A stretch of 64,000 nucleotides of DNA from Palaemon carinicauda (lineage: Eukaryota > Arthropoda > Malacostraca > Decapoda > Palaemonidae): positions 29,706,460-29,770,459 of the forward strand of contig NC_090765.1 in the NCBI RefSeq assembly GCF_036898095.1, in the 5' to 3' direction. A model generated the notes under the pieces. The model worked only from the letters and a program-made list of their open reading frames with translations. It was not told the origin of the DNA and made no database searches. This document shows positions 12,939 to 24,355 of the stretch, piece by piece. How positions within the stretch are numbered: the first letter of the stretch is position 1; every line of letters starts with the position of its first letter. The position numbers were made by a program, and so were the translations under genes.

Positions 12939-14045
12939 ATTTTCCAACCACTCAACAAACTAATATCCCTTGAATTACAACACTTATGCACATCTCCCTT
13001 ACCTTTATATAGTGGTACAAGACACGCATACACCCAGTCCACTGGTATCATTGACAACATAAAACACATATTAAACAATCTCACCAACCATTCAAGTACA
13101 GTCTCACCCCCTTCCTTTAACATCTCAGTCCTCACACCCTCCATACCAGGTGCTTTTCCTACTCTCGTTTCATCTAGTGCTCTCATCACTTCCTCTCTCG
13201 TAATCTCTCTCTCATCCCCTCTGCCATCACTGGCACCTCATCCCCTGCAACAACAATTATATCTGCCTCCCTACTATCCTCAACATTCAGTACTTTCAAA
13301 ATATGCCACCCACCTTTTCCTTGCCTCCTCTCCCTTTAACAACCTTCCTTTTCCATCTTTCACTGTCTCTTCAATTCTTGAACCACCCTTCCGTACTCTT
13401 TTCACTTTTTTCCAAAACTACTAATTCTTTTCATACGAACAGCCCAATCCCTGACCTCACCTCCAGTCAACTGCCCTCTTTGCCTCAGCTACTTTACGTT
13501 TTATTTCCACATTTTTCTCTATATCGTCCATACTTCTCTACACTATTACTCTGCAGCCATTCTTCACATGCCCTTTTTTTCTCCTCCACTTTTATCTTCA
13601 CTCCTTCATTCCATCATTCATTACCCTTCCTCATGCTGCCTCCAACAATGATCTTGCCAAACACATCACTTGCAATCTCAAGAAAATTTTCTTTTACTGA
13701 CTTCCATTCCTCCTCAAAATTACCAGTTTCTCTCACTTTCACTGTCATATGCTACTTCCATCCTTTCTTAATATTTACTTTTTACCTCTGGTTTTATTAG
13801 CCCTTCAACCTTCACTACCTCCCTTTTACATCCCCCAACACTTCTGCTGCAACTAATTTTCCTTCAATGAAAAATTTATCAGACATACCGTTAGTCATAC
13901 CCCTAAACATGTGCACATCTTTCAATCTTTCAAACATACTTATAGCTATCAACACAAAATCCATTAATGCCCTTTCTGCCATTCTTCCATTTACCACTCT
14001 GGCCCATGTATGCTTGTCATTATCTTTCTTTTTGAAATAGGAATT
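12939..14045 (-). pseudogene. RTE-like endonuclease/RT N-terminal region (copy A)
   Basis: At the 5' side the frame reads a TWARVVNGRMAERALMDFVL segment and then LKDVHMFRGMTNGMSD, the end of the apurinic-type endonuclease domain in this family. The middle (13300-13800) is heavily frameshifted. The 3' side has VGKAPGMEGVRTEMLKEGG, VDWVYACLVPLYKGKGD and SRDISLLS, the first RT blocks. It is the upstream half of the same gene as the pieces at 10887-12045. Confidence 0.78.
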
Positions 14046-15115
14046 TTGCATGGAGTCATTAAAATGCATTTCTTTTAAAATATTTTAATGATAAAATAAT
14101 TTTAACTAATTTATTTAAAGTAATTGTTGCGTTTATGATATTTATATTTAGAAATATACTAATTTATATGAATGATATGCATAGTTTTTAAGCAGGTGTG
14201 TTAGCTAATTTAATAATTATCATCTTTAGAAAATCAATTAATTTATTCCAAAGGGGAAAAACCCCATACAGTTTGTGCACTATGGCGTAAAAGTTAGAAT
14301 AAGTGGAAAATGGAACTGAGAAGGGATGCTACAAATATCCTTGTGTGATTTGGGTTGTAGGGATGCTGCAAAAATCCTTTGGTAATTACCAAGTGAGGTA
14401 CCCCTATAAGGGGTCAATGCCCTCGGGTACACCTCGCTGTGTACTGAGGGCATTACTTTTAGTCTTTTCAGTGTATGTTCAGCCCCTTGCTGGACTTCTT
14501 TTGCTTATTGCTTAACGTCTAACTTCTTTAAACTTTTACTTCGTAGTGCAATTGTTGAGTTTCCCCCCGCAGTTGCATCTGGGTACTACTGTACATGACC
14601 TCAAAGGCCCCTGCACCAGTCCATATAGCCTGGATTCATAAATCATATCCATTGGAAATGCGCTGATGGCCCTAGCAACCTCCCTATACCAGTGTTACTA
14701 ACATTGATGGCATTTGGCTCCTACATAAAGTACCAGATAATTGCTGTCCGTATTAGTAACACTAGGTGTAGAATATCTGATAGAAAGGGGACAATATGGG
14801 TCCTCATTCATTCGAGGTTATTCAGTGAATGGTGAAATATTTAGATCCAGGTATGTTTCCTGAATACTTAAAATTACTTAGAAAGTTCCATCATTAGCTC
14901 ATAATAATACTTAGAGCTGTCAGCTAGGAGTTCTCATTAGGACTAATGACTGATTAAGTATTTTTATTATATAGGAGCAGTTCTTGCTCATTGTCTTCTT
15001 GATGTGAAACACTGCAACCTTGAAAGGGGTAGTACCATTGGTGCAAAAAAGCTATAAGAGTATGCAAAGTGCCACTTTTAGCTATAGCAGCTCTCGTTTC
15101 TGCAAAATTGCAATT
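14046..15115. other. No gene recognised
   Basis: AT-rich, with short unconvincing frames. A GCCCTCGGGTACACCTCGC-containing patch near 14420 is more GC-rich but carries no protein or RNA signature I can name. Confidence 0.45.
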
Positions 15116-15545
15116 TTTGAGCTCAAGCCATGTCGTCCTGATGGAAGGTTCCTATAGGTAGATTTCTAAGGGATATTTGGCTACAGTGATATTCCCAGAG
15201 AATTGACCTTTGGGTCTCCAGAATTCTAACTCCTGGCGCGAATATCCTTAAAATTTTTCTTAAGGATATCGCATAATATCGGGACGCATATCTTGATACA
15301 ACACATTGCAATCTTCACCCTGAATAGTGTTTTCGCTTCAAGGGGGAAAAGTGGCGAAACTGAAGGGGAGCCGTTATCAAGGTACCCTTCCTCCCATACC
15401 ATTACAGGGCTCCAAGATGGCGTTCATTCCTTATTTGGTAGCGATCTCGCACGGTGGTTTTATGGAGCACGGCCTGTCACCGGAGGCGCCATGTTGGGTG
15501 CTGTCGTTCGTCATGCATGCTTTTTTTTAGTCAGCTGAACGACAT
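15116..15545. promoter_or_regulatory. GC-richer patch with paired YY1-like motifs
   Basis: The patch contains CAAGATGGCG (15413-15422) and, about 75 bases on, CGCCATGTTGG, which are opposed matches to the AAGATGGCGGC-type YY1 site. It may be a promoter fragment of an unseen transcript or part of a repeat. The short frames here show no known protein motif. Confidence 0.25.
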
Positions 15546-15850
15546 TCCCGGTTTTTAGCTTTAATGAATTATAGCTATTCAGGCACATAGTCCAAAGTCA
15601 TAAATCCCTAAATTTGAAAACTATTACAAGTTCCTGAAATTAAAGTAGAATTGAGGAATGTATTACTAAGTTTACGTCCCATTTATGGTAAAACAGTAAG
15701 TTTGATGGCATTGGTTAGAAGTATTAGCATATTTTTTTTTTTAATGAATTTAATTTGTTAGCAGGAATATTTATTAAATTCAACTGAAGATAACAAATTA
15801 TATTGACCATGTTGTTATGGATAATGACTTGCATTGGCATTGATAGGACT

Positions 15851-15856
15851 TTTATT
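15851..15856 (-). terminator. Candidate DHDDS poly(A) signal
   Basis: AATAAA on the minus strand, about 150 bases past the DHDDS stop. Another AATAAA lies near 15770. Which is used cannot be told from sequence. Confidence 0.45.
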
Positions 15857-16007
15857 TTTTTTTTATCAATTTTTAATTTTCAAATATAAGAATAATCACA
15901 AAACGAAAAAATTAATAAAGTATTTAACTTTGGTACAAAATATATTTTTAACAATGGCATGCTACATTTTCCATATAAAATATGTATTATATTAAAAAAT
16001 TATAGCT

Positions 16008-16988
16008 TCATGAAAGACTTTTCTCCCTTACAATATTGCCGTAAAATTTTAATCTGTTTTCATGCAGGTCACTTAGAAAATTATTTACACGCTCTTTTCG
16101 TCCACTGGCATAAGCATTAATTTGTTCCTGGGACACTTTATCACCATATGTCAAACGACATCTTTCAATATCACTTTCATCAACAGCATGTTCTCTCTGA
16201 GATATTGCCTTTTTCCTTGCCTCGGCTAATGTATGATAGTGACGCTGGTAGTAAAACACAGCTCCAAATAAGTGCCATATTGTAAATTCTGGCCAAAGTA
16301 CCTTAGTGAAGAATAGACATGAAAATCCACTCTGCCAAAGAAGGAAATCAGAAAGCCTTACTTCTCCTGAAGTTCTTACAAGTAAATCTGGATCTCGTGA
16401 GCCACGGGTATACAAGCAACGTTCTAGAAGTTCTTCGGAAATATCATTGGTTTCAATTTTATTTTCCTTCACTCCCTGTTGTAAATCATTCATTGCAGAA
16501 GTTATTTCAGCTCTAGATGTATAAGCCAATGCCAAATTAAGAAAACACTGGTTGTTATGTCTAGTTTCCAATATTGCTTCTGCTGCAAGCTTTCTAATTG
16601 CAGGAGGTAAAAGTGTTAAATCGCCTAATACCTTGATGCAAATGCCATGCTTAGCTAACTTTTCTTTCTCTTCCAGAAGCTTTGCAAACTTCTCAGCTGC
16701 TAAATCCATAAGACCATTGACTTCATGTTTTGAACGTTTGAAGTTTTCAATACTAAAAGCATAAGCTGTAACTTCGTTAATACCCAGGTCACGACACCAG
16801 CACAACACTTCTGTAAGTTTATGGAAACCTTGCTTGTGTCCAGTCAGGGTATCCTTTTGCTCTTTCCGTGCAAATCTTCTGTTTCCATCCATAATGACAG
16901 CCAAATGATGTGGTATGGGTCCAACCTTCAAAACTCGAATGGCAGCCCATTCTGCCCAAGTTCGGTTTTGCTCAACAATCCAAGTCAT
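16008..16988 (-). CDS. DHDDS: Dehydrodolichyl diphosphate synthase subunit (cis-prenyltransferase)
   Basis: The 326-residue protein extends farnesyl diphosphate with isopentenyl units to make dehydrodolichyl diphosphate, the precursor of dolichol for N-glycosylation, at the ER membrane. In animals it works as a complex with the NgBR/NUS1 subunit. The UPPS-family fold is clear: the catalytic Asp34 in VIMDGNRRFA, the AYAFSIENFKRSK block (residues 75-87), a LNLALAYTSRAEI block, and the substrate-binding RTSGEVRLSDFLLWQ at 205-219. The length and the MTW-x-E start match the animal protein. The whole coding sequence is one exon. On the minus strand a TTTCTTTCAG acceptor sits 9 bases before the ATG, so a 5' UTR intron is likely and a processed retrocopy is not. 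No neighbour shares its function. Confidence 0.95.
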   Translation of the reverse strand: MTWIVEQNRTWAEWAAIRVLKVGPIPHHLAVIMDGNRRFARKEQKDTLTGHKQGFHKLTEVLCWCRDLGINEVTAYAFSIENFKRSKHEVNGLMDLAAEKFAKLLEEKEKLAKHGICIKVLGDLTLLPPAIRKLAAEAILETRHNNQCFLNLALAYTSRAEITSAMNDLQQGVKENKIETNDISEELLERCLYTRGSRDPDLLVRTSGEVRLSDFLLWQSGFSCLFFTKVLWPEFTIWHLFGAVFYYQRHYHTLAEARKKAISQREHAVDESDIERCRLTYGDKVSQEQINAYASGRKERVNNFLSDLHENRLKFYGNIVREKSLS

Positions 16989-16997
16989 CTTTTACAC

Positions 16998-17000
16998 CTG
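16998..17000 (-). promoter_or_regulatory. DHDDS: 3' splice site in DHDDS 5' UTR
   Basis: On the minus strand a pyrimidine tract and CAG are followed by nine bases and the ATG. The upstream non-coding exon was not located. Confidence 0.65.
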
Positions 17001-17125
17001 AAAGAAAAAATGTTATATAGTAGAGGAAAAAATTTAAGAATTGTATTAGCTATTCCAGCTGATTGGTTAGTACTGAATATTAAACCAATACTAAACTATA
17101 TAACTACTGGCTTTCTTAATTGACT

Positions 17126-17219
17126 ATATTAACATGAGCACACTATTTTCAAAAGTTGTGGCTAAATACAGAATATTAACATGAGCACACTATTTTCAAA
17201 AGTTGTGGCTAAATACAGA
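17126..17219. repeat. 47-bp tandem duplication
   Basis: Two identical 47-base copies (17126-17172 and 17173-17219) upstream of DHDDS. Confidence 0.95.
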
Positions 17220-17278
17220 ATATACTATTTTAAAAATTGCAACACTGAAGCATCATGCTCACAGAGTAATTATATTAA

Positions 17279-17581
17279 CCCTTTTACCCCCAAAGGACGT
17301 ACTGGTACGTTTCACAAAAGCCATCCCTTTACCCCCCATGGACGTACCGGTACGTCCTTGCAAAAAAAATGCTATAAAAATTATTTTTTTTCCTATTTTT
17401 GATAATTTTTTGAGAAAATTCAGACATTTTCCAAGAGAATGAGACCAACCTGACCTCTCTATGACAAAAATTAAGGCTGTTAGAGCAATTTAAAAGAAAT
17501 ATACACCAAAATGTGCTGGGAAAAAAGTAACCCCTTGGGGGTTAGGGTTGGAAATTTCCAAAAAGCCTGGGGGTAAAAGGG
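17279..17581 (+). mobile_element. TTAA-type MITE, copy 1
   Basis: The ends are inverted CCCTTTTACCCCC repeats next to TTAA (17275-17278) and a mutated TTAG. The 303-bp body is non-coding and carries the perfect palindrome GGACGTACCGGTACGTCC at 17340-17357. TTAA targeting suggests mobilisation by a piggyBac-type transposase. Two other copies lie at 21982 and 40657. Confidence 0.85.
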
Positions 17582-17589
17582 TTAGCAAT

Positions 17590-18094
17590 ACAGGCATGGA
17601 ATAGCCTGTATAGTCCAAATTCATAAATCCAATTAATTTGCAAAACAGTTATCCAGGACACTATTCATGAATTTTAAGGTTTACTGGATACTAAAAATTT
17701 TAAAGAAATTGAAATACAGTACTGCTTCTTGCCATACAAGTGGCATAATTCATGCAAAATTAAATTGTCTATTCCAAGATCAAAAGCCTGTGTTAGTAAA
17801 AGACCAGCTTTATCAAAAAAAGGGTCCCCATGACTCTGAGGTCTCACTTTATCACACTTCAGGAGCCGCAATTCCCGAACCTCTGCTTGGGATTTTGGAA
17901 ATTCCTATTGTTGCATTTTTGGTTTTGCAATGACTGATTGATTATTAAATAGTATTTGGCATTGTAACCCTACAAAATACAGACCATGCAGATTTCATGA
18001 AGAATAGCTTAACTATTGATCTGACCATGAATCAATTTCAACAGGGCAAAGCAATCACTATCTGATTAGCCTTCAGTAAACAAGCTCCAAATGA
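17590..18094. other. No gene recognised
   Basis: AT-rich sequence without recognisable features. Confidence 0.45.
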
Positions 18095-18425
18095 GGCCTG
18101 GAATTCATCTTCATCTCCTCCTACGCCTATTGACGCAAAGGGCCTCGGTTAGATTTCGCCAGTCGTCTCTATCCTGAGCTTTTAATTCAATACTTCTCCA
18201 TTCATCATCTACTTCGTACTTCATAGTCCTCAGCCATGTAGGCCTAGGTCTTCCAACTCTAGTGCATGGTGGAGCCCAGCTGAACGTTTAGTGAACTAAT
18301 CTCTCTTGAGGAGTGCGAAGAGCATACCAAAACCATCTCCCTCGAATCATCATAATCTCATCCACATATGACACTTGAATAATCTCTCTTATAGTTTCAT
18401 TTCTAATCATGTCCTGCCATTTAAT
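18095..18425 (-). pseudogene. RTE-type LINE C-terminus, second family
   Basis: The minus strand reads WQDMIRNETIREII, an IRGRWFWYALRTPQERLV stretch, APPCTRVGRPRPTWL, and DRDDWRNLTEALC. This is the usual RTE/BovB-like tail (GH-RRP-ER, GRPR-TW, DR--WR). The expected GH after the RWFWYA position is lost and a stop lies after LVH. It differs from copies A and B. Confidence 0.75.
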
Positions 18426-18784
18426 TCCCTATATCCTTCTGAGGTTGTTGAGCAAGAGTGGCCTCTTGGTAAGCTGGCAGGGCAGCTGGGATTCAAACGC
18501 TTACCCACAAGTAACTACCAACTCCTCTTTATAAATTTTAACAGCTGAATTTTCGGGTTTGCTGAAGTCGTACCCTTATTAAAGGATGAAAGTTTTTATC
18601 CATGTAAGAACAAATAAATTGCAGCTGTTTTGAGCTACTGTATTTTGCTATTAAAAAAAATCAGTGATGTCTCATTGGTGGTTTAAGTTGTATTCTCCAA
18701 CATGATCTGACATTCTTGAAACATATTAAACTAGATACAGTAGGGCCTAGAGTCATAACACAGATCTATTCCTACAATGTGTTG

Positions 18785-18872
18785 TAACTTGAATTTTGAT
18801 ATGTTGGACCACACCTAAATACAATACATAACTTGAATTTTGATATGTTGGACCACACCTAAATACAATACA
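18785..18872. repeat. 44-bp tandem duplication
   Basis: Two near-identical 44-base copies (18785-18828, 18829-18872). Confidence 0.9.
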
Positions 18873-18879
18873 GTACAGT

Positions 18880-19918
18880 ACCTAAGTGCTGAAGTCACTC
18901 CCCTTTGCTAATGTAGTAGTAGTAAATTTATAATCTAGGGCATAAAATTACATTTTGTGACATGGAAACATAATAGGGCTGCAAAAACACATGGAAGAAA
19001 TAAATATAGAACGATAAAATGATTCCATAACAAAAACCACACCGTACTATATTAAATTCCTTTTGGGAGCTGTGTTCTATCCACAAAAGGATTTAAGTCA
19101 AAACCTTTGTAACCAGGGAACCTACTACAGTCCTTTGGCCTTCATTCACATAATTTTTCTTTATGGAAGAATAAGAAGTGGTCAAAGTAGAGTACTGTAC
19201 TGTATAGCCTCCAAGTCTATTAATATATTTTATTCAAAGTGGTGTGAGGTTAAGTCAAGATACATAGATCTTGAATTGGCATTTCATCTTTTATAGAAAT
19301 ATTTTCTCTCAGGATGGCAGAAATAAAGCATGCAGTATAATCTTTTGCAAGATATGGATGTCAGTCACACAGGGATGTACGGAATAGTTACTCCGTCTCT
19401 AAATAATTTACAGGAAATTTAAAATAAACATAAAAAAGCAGTCTACTATAAGTTAGTGTGCAACTCTTTAAAAAAAATTGCTATTGGTTGCGATATCCTT
19501 ATCTTGTGCAGGTGCTGTTCATGTATTTTGACCACTCCTCACATTTCATCATTGTTTTGGTGATTATTAAGAAAAATCCTTGGGCACTTTTTCCACATAA
19601 TTGTTACTAGTCAGATAGTACATTGTGCAATGCACCTAGTTGAGGTCAGGGGGACTGAATTATAACATAATGAGGTAAAACTCTCTCAAAGAACAAGAGT
19701 TCTACGTCAGGTTGCAAAGGAACATGAGGCATCAATGTTAACTAACGACAGTGGAACTATAAATGTCTACAAGCATAGCTATAAGAAGAGAAGAGGTTAA
19801 CATACAGTATATAAATTAGAGAACAAAAATGATGGTAAAATCACAAAAATAACACAGTAACCTATGAAGCACAATAATTGGTATTTAACATTTTAAAATA
19901 TTAATTTCCTATGGTTCA
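18880..19918. other. No gene recognised
   Basis: AT-rich sequence with only short frames lacking known motifs. Confidence 0.45.
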
Positions 19919-20019
19919 GTATAGTCCAGGGGTCGGCAACCTGTAGCACTAGCACGAGGAGAGCTTGTTTATGGCACGGCATTTTATTCGAAGGAGCAAA
20001 GAAAAAATCCTTAAAATAT

Positions 20020-20022
<3 letters not shown>

Positions 20023-20098
<76 letters not shown>
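20023..20098. repeat. (AG)n microsatellite inside the hAT element
   Basis: 38 uninterrupted GA dinucleotides between the left terminal repeat and the transposase remnant. Confidence 0.97.
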
Positions 20099-20102
<4 letters not shown>

Positions 20103-20466
20103 GTTGTGCATCATTACTTTTATCTTTATGGTTTACATAATTGACTTTATGATTTAATTCGTATATTTCTATATATCTATCGATATGTTTCCTTTCCGAA
20201 GATGTGCTGGTCAGCACAAATACGATTTTGCATGCCTTAATCCAGGATCAAGAAATTTTTCCTATCAGGTCAGATTAGCAACATAAGTATGGTTTCTTTT
20301 ATAATTCCTTGAAATCTTGATTAAGCTACCTGAGTATGGTCCCAGTTTTTTCAGTAAGTCTTTGGCCACCTTATGTAATATTATCTCTAGGTAACTGTCA
20401 CTATGGCTACTGAGAAAAAAATTCAAGCTTTATGACCGATTATTTTAGTCATCATGGACAAATGAC

Positions 20467-21258
20467 TTTGGATTTATTCTGCAGAATGATCTTGCTGTGT
20501 GTCCTCTCTGCTGCGAAAATGTCCTGTGTTGCACATCAAGTGTTAAACCACACTTTGAAACAAAAGAAGAGCAGGCTTTCAAGGATAGTGCTGACAAAGC
20601 TGAGGCGATTAAGAAAGCCGTAACCCGCTATGAGAAACAAATTAATGTGTTCAAAAATTTGAATGCTAGCAAAAAGAATGAAACTGAGGCTAGTTAGAAA
20701 GTAGCTTCGTGTTTAAAGCATGGGAAGACTTTTACTGATACTGGACTTTTAAAAGCTACTTTCTTAGTGTGTTCTGATGTTTTATTGGATATCATATCAC
20801 ACAAACAAATTATCATCTCAAGGATAAAAGACATGTCTGTCTCAGCTAAAACCGTGAAGAGGCGCATTTCTGAAATGGCTGATAATGTAAATCGGCAGCA
20901 ATTGGTTGCTTCAAGAAGTACACGTGTTCAGTTTGCCTTGGATGAAAGCATTGATATCAATGACATTCCCTGCTTGTATGTTTTTGCCAGGTATAGTGAC
21001 ACAGAGGTACACAACGAGCAGTGCTTTCTTAAACCTATGTATGACAATACCAAGGAAGAAGACATACTAATGGCATTCACTAACCTTTTTGAGAACAGAG
21101 AGGAAGACATAGGAAAGATTTTTGCCATTACAACAGATGGTGCTCCTGTTATGGTAGGAAAAAATAAGGGCTTTACAAAATTGTTGCGGATAAAATTGGG
21201 CAATCCATTCTGAAATTGCACTGCATAGTTCATCAAGGAAATTATTTTCACACATGAA
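20467..21258 (+). pseudogene. hAT transposase remnant (ZBED5/GTF2IRD2-like)
   Basis: One frame from about 20467 to 21213 is broken by a TAG at 20695-20697. The first part has a degenerate zinc-finger-like CPLC...HFETK unit as in BED-type hAT proteins. The second part has a VSAKTVKRRISEMADNV helix block, FALDESIDINDIPCLYVFAR with the first catalytic Asp region, and ITTDGAPVMVGKNKGF. After the stop at 21213 the protein continues in another frame as LKLHCIVHQGNYF, then ends; the C-terminal dimerisation part with the last catalytic Glu is missing. It resembles host-domesticated hAT proteins, but the flanking target duplication shows it is an ordinary dead transposon. Confidence 0.85.
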
Positions 21259-21981
21259 GCACATCCTCAGCCCCTATTGCACCAGGCCTACAATGGATCA
21301 CTAAGGGTTGTGTGAAACTCAGGGTGTCCAAATATTCACCTTTAATTTCAACTTTGGCCTTTGGGTATTAACATAGAATATAAGATATTTTTGTAACAAC
21401 GAATACTAAACGCAACAAAATTATTACATTTATGTTATGCATGTTATATTATTATAATTGAAATGGTTACTACATACTAAACAATTTTTATTTTAATTTT
21501 ACTATATAGTGCTTAAATATAACAACTGGCATACGAGATAGTAAAAATAATGGTATTATCAAGTGCCACATTGAGTTCAAAAGGTTGCCGACCCCTGGTA
21601 TAGTCCAACCATTTTAACCACTTCAATAGGAAATGAATACTTTTTAGAGATGGATGAACACCCACAACAACAAATAGGGGACAGTGTTACACATCCCTCT
21701 CCTTAATATGACCTAGGAACCTGTATCAATGAGAGAGAAAAACTCACTACAATAGCTGGTATTAACGGAGTAAATTTCTTATCACAAGGAACTATGAGGT
21801 TTAGAGAAGGGTGTGTCCAAGAAGCAAAGTAGCAGAAAAACGGGGCTTTAAATGATGATGGTTTTCATGCTTAGTTTAGATTTCCATTCCAGTCAAAGTT
21901 TCAAGTTTACTCTTCAAGTGTCATGCCTAGTTTAGATTTGAGGTGAATCTTCGAGTGTATACCTGAACATGTGCCTATTAA

Positions 21982-22283
21982 CCCTTTTACCCCCAGGCTA
22001 TTTGGAACTTTCCAACCATTTACCCCCAGGGGTTATTTTTTTTCAAGCTCATTTTGCAATATGATTTATTTTAATTGCTCTAACAGCCTTAATTTTTGTC
22101 ATAGAGAGGTCAGGTTGGTCTCGTTCTCTTGGAAAATGCCTGAAGTTTCTGAAAAAATTATCAAAAAAATGCAAAAAAAAAAATATAAGTAGCAGTTTTT
22201 TGCAAGGACGTACCGGTACGTCCATGGGGGTAAAGGGGTGGGTTTTGTGAAACGTACCAGTACATCCTTTGGGGGTAAAAGAG
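21982..22283 (-). mobile_element. TTAA-type MITE, copy 2 (opposite orientation)
   Basis: TTAA at 21978-21981 and 22284-22287 flanks inverted CCCTTTTACCCCC ends. The palindrome GGACGTACCGGTACGTCC is intact at 22206-22223. Orientation is reversed relative to copies 1 and 3. Confidence 0.88.
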
Positions 22284-22289
22284 TTAAGA

Positions 22290-22879
22290 AAAGGATGTCT
22301 TAAACTAGTCTTGTTTACTCAGATTATTTACTGATCTTTTCCTATCATTAGATTTGTCATGGAATGTATGTAAAAATGAGTAAGGTTAGGTACTTTGCGC
22401 CCGAGATGTAGATACTGATTATGTTGTAGTTCAGTCTGGACTGTGAGCTTTAATTAAGCTATGTTAATTTATGTCTTCTCTATGATGGTGAAAGCATACT
22501 ATTTAGTCCAAAGTTTATATTTTATATATACATTCCACATGTCTACATCTAACCCAACATCAAGTTCAAAGTATGGCTAAGTAATATGAAGAAGGCCTGG
22601 TCAGATTCTTTAATTGTTGCATTGAAACAATTTGACACTAGATTTTCTTTTCATATAACCTAAACTGTACATAGTAATATAAGGAATAAAGTATGTTAAC
22701 AAAAGAGCTGTGTCATTTCAAAGAAGAAATCCATAATGGGAAACACTAGCAATTTACAATACCTCCAGTATTGATTCTGTTAAGGCTCACATTCAAACCC
22801 ATAATTCATTGATTATTTTACTGATATTTTTTTTTTTTTTTTTCGAGTAAGGTCTTGTAGTTAGTTTAGGTTCAAGTTT
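22290..22879. other. No gene recognised
   Basis: AT-rich sequence ending in a poly-T run near 22830. Confidence 0.45.
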
Positions 22880-23195
22880 AAAGGACACTCATGAATGAGA
22901 GACAGTGATATTGCCTTGGCAAGCAGGACAACCCTAGAGAGTGATCATATATACAATAGAATCTGCCCAAGGCCCTTCTCCACCCAAGGGAGGACCAGGT
23001 AATGGCTGCTGATGACTCAGCAGTACTGTACACCTATAAGGTTTCCCGAAAACTCCCCCTAACCTTAGCTTGCATGAATGGTGAGGTGGGAGACGTTAAA
23101 GAAATTATCGAGTTTGAGCAGGACTCAAACCCCAGTCTGGCGAGCGCCAGATACGGACGCTTCCAATAGGACACAGCATACTACATAAGTGTAAT
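22880..23195 (-). repeat. tRNA-derived SINE candidate, copy 1
   Basis: Read on the minus strand, the right end contains GGTTTGAGTCC (23121-23131), a near-consensus RNA polymerase III B box, after a TGGAAGCGTC A-box-like stretch. The body matches 23570-23885 at reduced identity. Boundaries are approximate. Confidence 0.6.
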
Positions 23196-23569
23196 TATGA
23201 CGGGGAGGTTGGGGTAGAAACTCCAATATGCAAGGCAAGATGTTGGTGGCCGGGGTGGGGTAGGGGGGGGGGGGGGGAGAAGAAGCGCCAATAAGTAAAG
23301 ACCTGCAGTAAATATTCAGTTTAGTGTAAGAGCAAGAGGGAGAAGTTATGATGAGTAAGGGGACAATGTACTAAGTCAGTTTAGGAAAGAGAGAGTAGTC
23401 AGGGGAGATGCTTTGATGAGTAGGATCAAAAGATGCTTGGTTGGATTAGGGAAGGGGATGAAGCTCCGATGAGTATGGATACAGTAAACAAGGTAAAGTT
23501 GAGTAAGACGAGTTAGTTAAGGGCAAAGATCATGAGAGTTAGGGACAAAGCATACCAAGTCTATTTATA
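23196..23569. other. Spacer between SINE copies with a poly-G run
   Basis: Purine-rich sequence with a long G run at about 23262-23278. No gene seen. Confidence 0.5.
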
Positions 23570-23885
23570 TAAAGGGAAGGGACAGTGACATTACCCTATC
23601 AAATAGGACAATTCTCTAGAGACTGACCATATATCAATATCATCAGTGCCCCAGCCCCTCTCCACCCAAACTAGGACCAAGGAGAGCAATGCAATAGCTG
23701 GTGATGACTCAGCAGATAGACCTATATCCTTAGCTCACAAGGATGGTGAGGTTCCAGTGACCTAAGGAACTAATGAGTGTGAGCGGGACACAAACACCGG
23801 TCTGGCGTTCACCACATCAGGGCCGTTAAAACTTTGGCCACCACAAGCTCTGGTGAATGTAAGATATAGCATACTAGATCAGATT
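23570..23885 (-). repeat. tRNA-derived SINE candidate, copy 2
   Basis: Shares the body of copy 1 (CTCCACCCAA, GATGACTCAGCAG and GGTGAGG blocks). Its B box is decayed (GGACACAAACACC on the plus strand), so it is the older copy. A second G run lies near 23958-23970. Confidence 0.55.
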
Positions 23886-24355
23886 TGGTATGAAGAGATG
23901 TTAGTAGGGGAAACTCAGTTAAACATGGAAACGTCATAATAGATCAGTTTTGGTCGAGGGGGGGGGGGGGGATACTAGGTTGGGTTAGGTGGAGCATAAG
24001 GTTTCCATGTTTACTAGTTCTCATGAAAGGGTAAATATACACCAAAAGTAACTTAAATTTAGCAAGGACTAACACAAGCGCAACCCCCCTCAGCAAGGAC
24101 TAAATTCTGCTAAAAAGAAAAAAAAAATTGACACGGGTTAGAGACACTGGAAGTACTTAAGTTCACAAGTTCGAAAACCAATTTAGCTCTTACTCTTACA
24201 ATTGTTTCTCTAAATTTTATCCGACATTACTTAACGATCCTTACCTGTAGACGCAATACAATTACATCACAAATAACTTTTTTAAATAACTAATTTCAGG
24301 TAACTTGGAAGTCGGATGAGATGACATCTCACAAGTCTCAGCTGACTCGATGAGC

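Larger units (their letters stand above)
10880..14045 (-). mobile_element. RTE-like LINE, long broken copy (copy A)
   Basis: The minus strand carries endonuclease-to-RT linker, RT and C-terminal protein pieces in the right order, then a 3' end with a CCCCCAATTTTGGGGG stem-loop (10896-10911). Several stops and frameshifts and a 721-bp insertion (12197-12917) break it. The 5' limit is placed where protein similarity to the family ends. Confidence 0.8.
19927..21597 (+). mobile_element. hAT transposon, internally deleted
   Basis: The terminal inverted repeats are CAGGGGTCGGCAACC and its complement. An exact 8-bp target duplication GTATAGTC flanks the element at 19919-19926 and 21598-21605. Both features are diagnostic for hAT. 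The 1671-bp copy carries a truncated, stop-containing transposase and an (AG)n tract, so it could move only with outside help. Confidence 0.95.

Noticed and set aside
20467..21258. Domesticated ZBED/GTF2IRD2-like host gene
   Set aside because: Stops, a frameshift, missing C-terminus and flanking terminal repeats with an 8-bp duplication show an ordinary dead hAT element.
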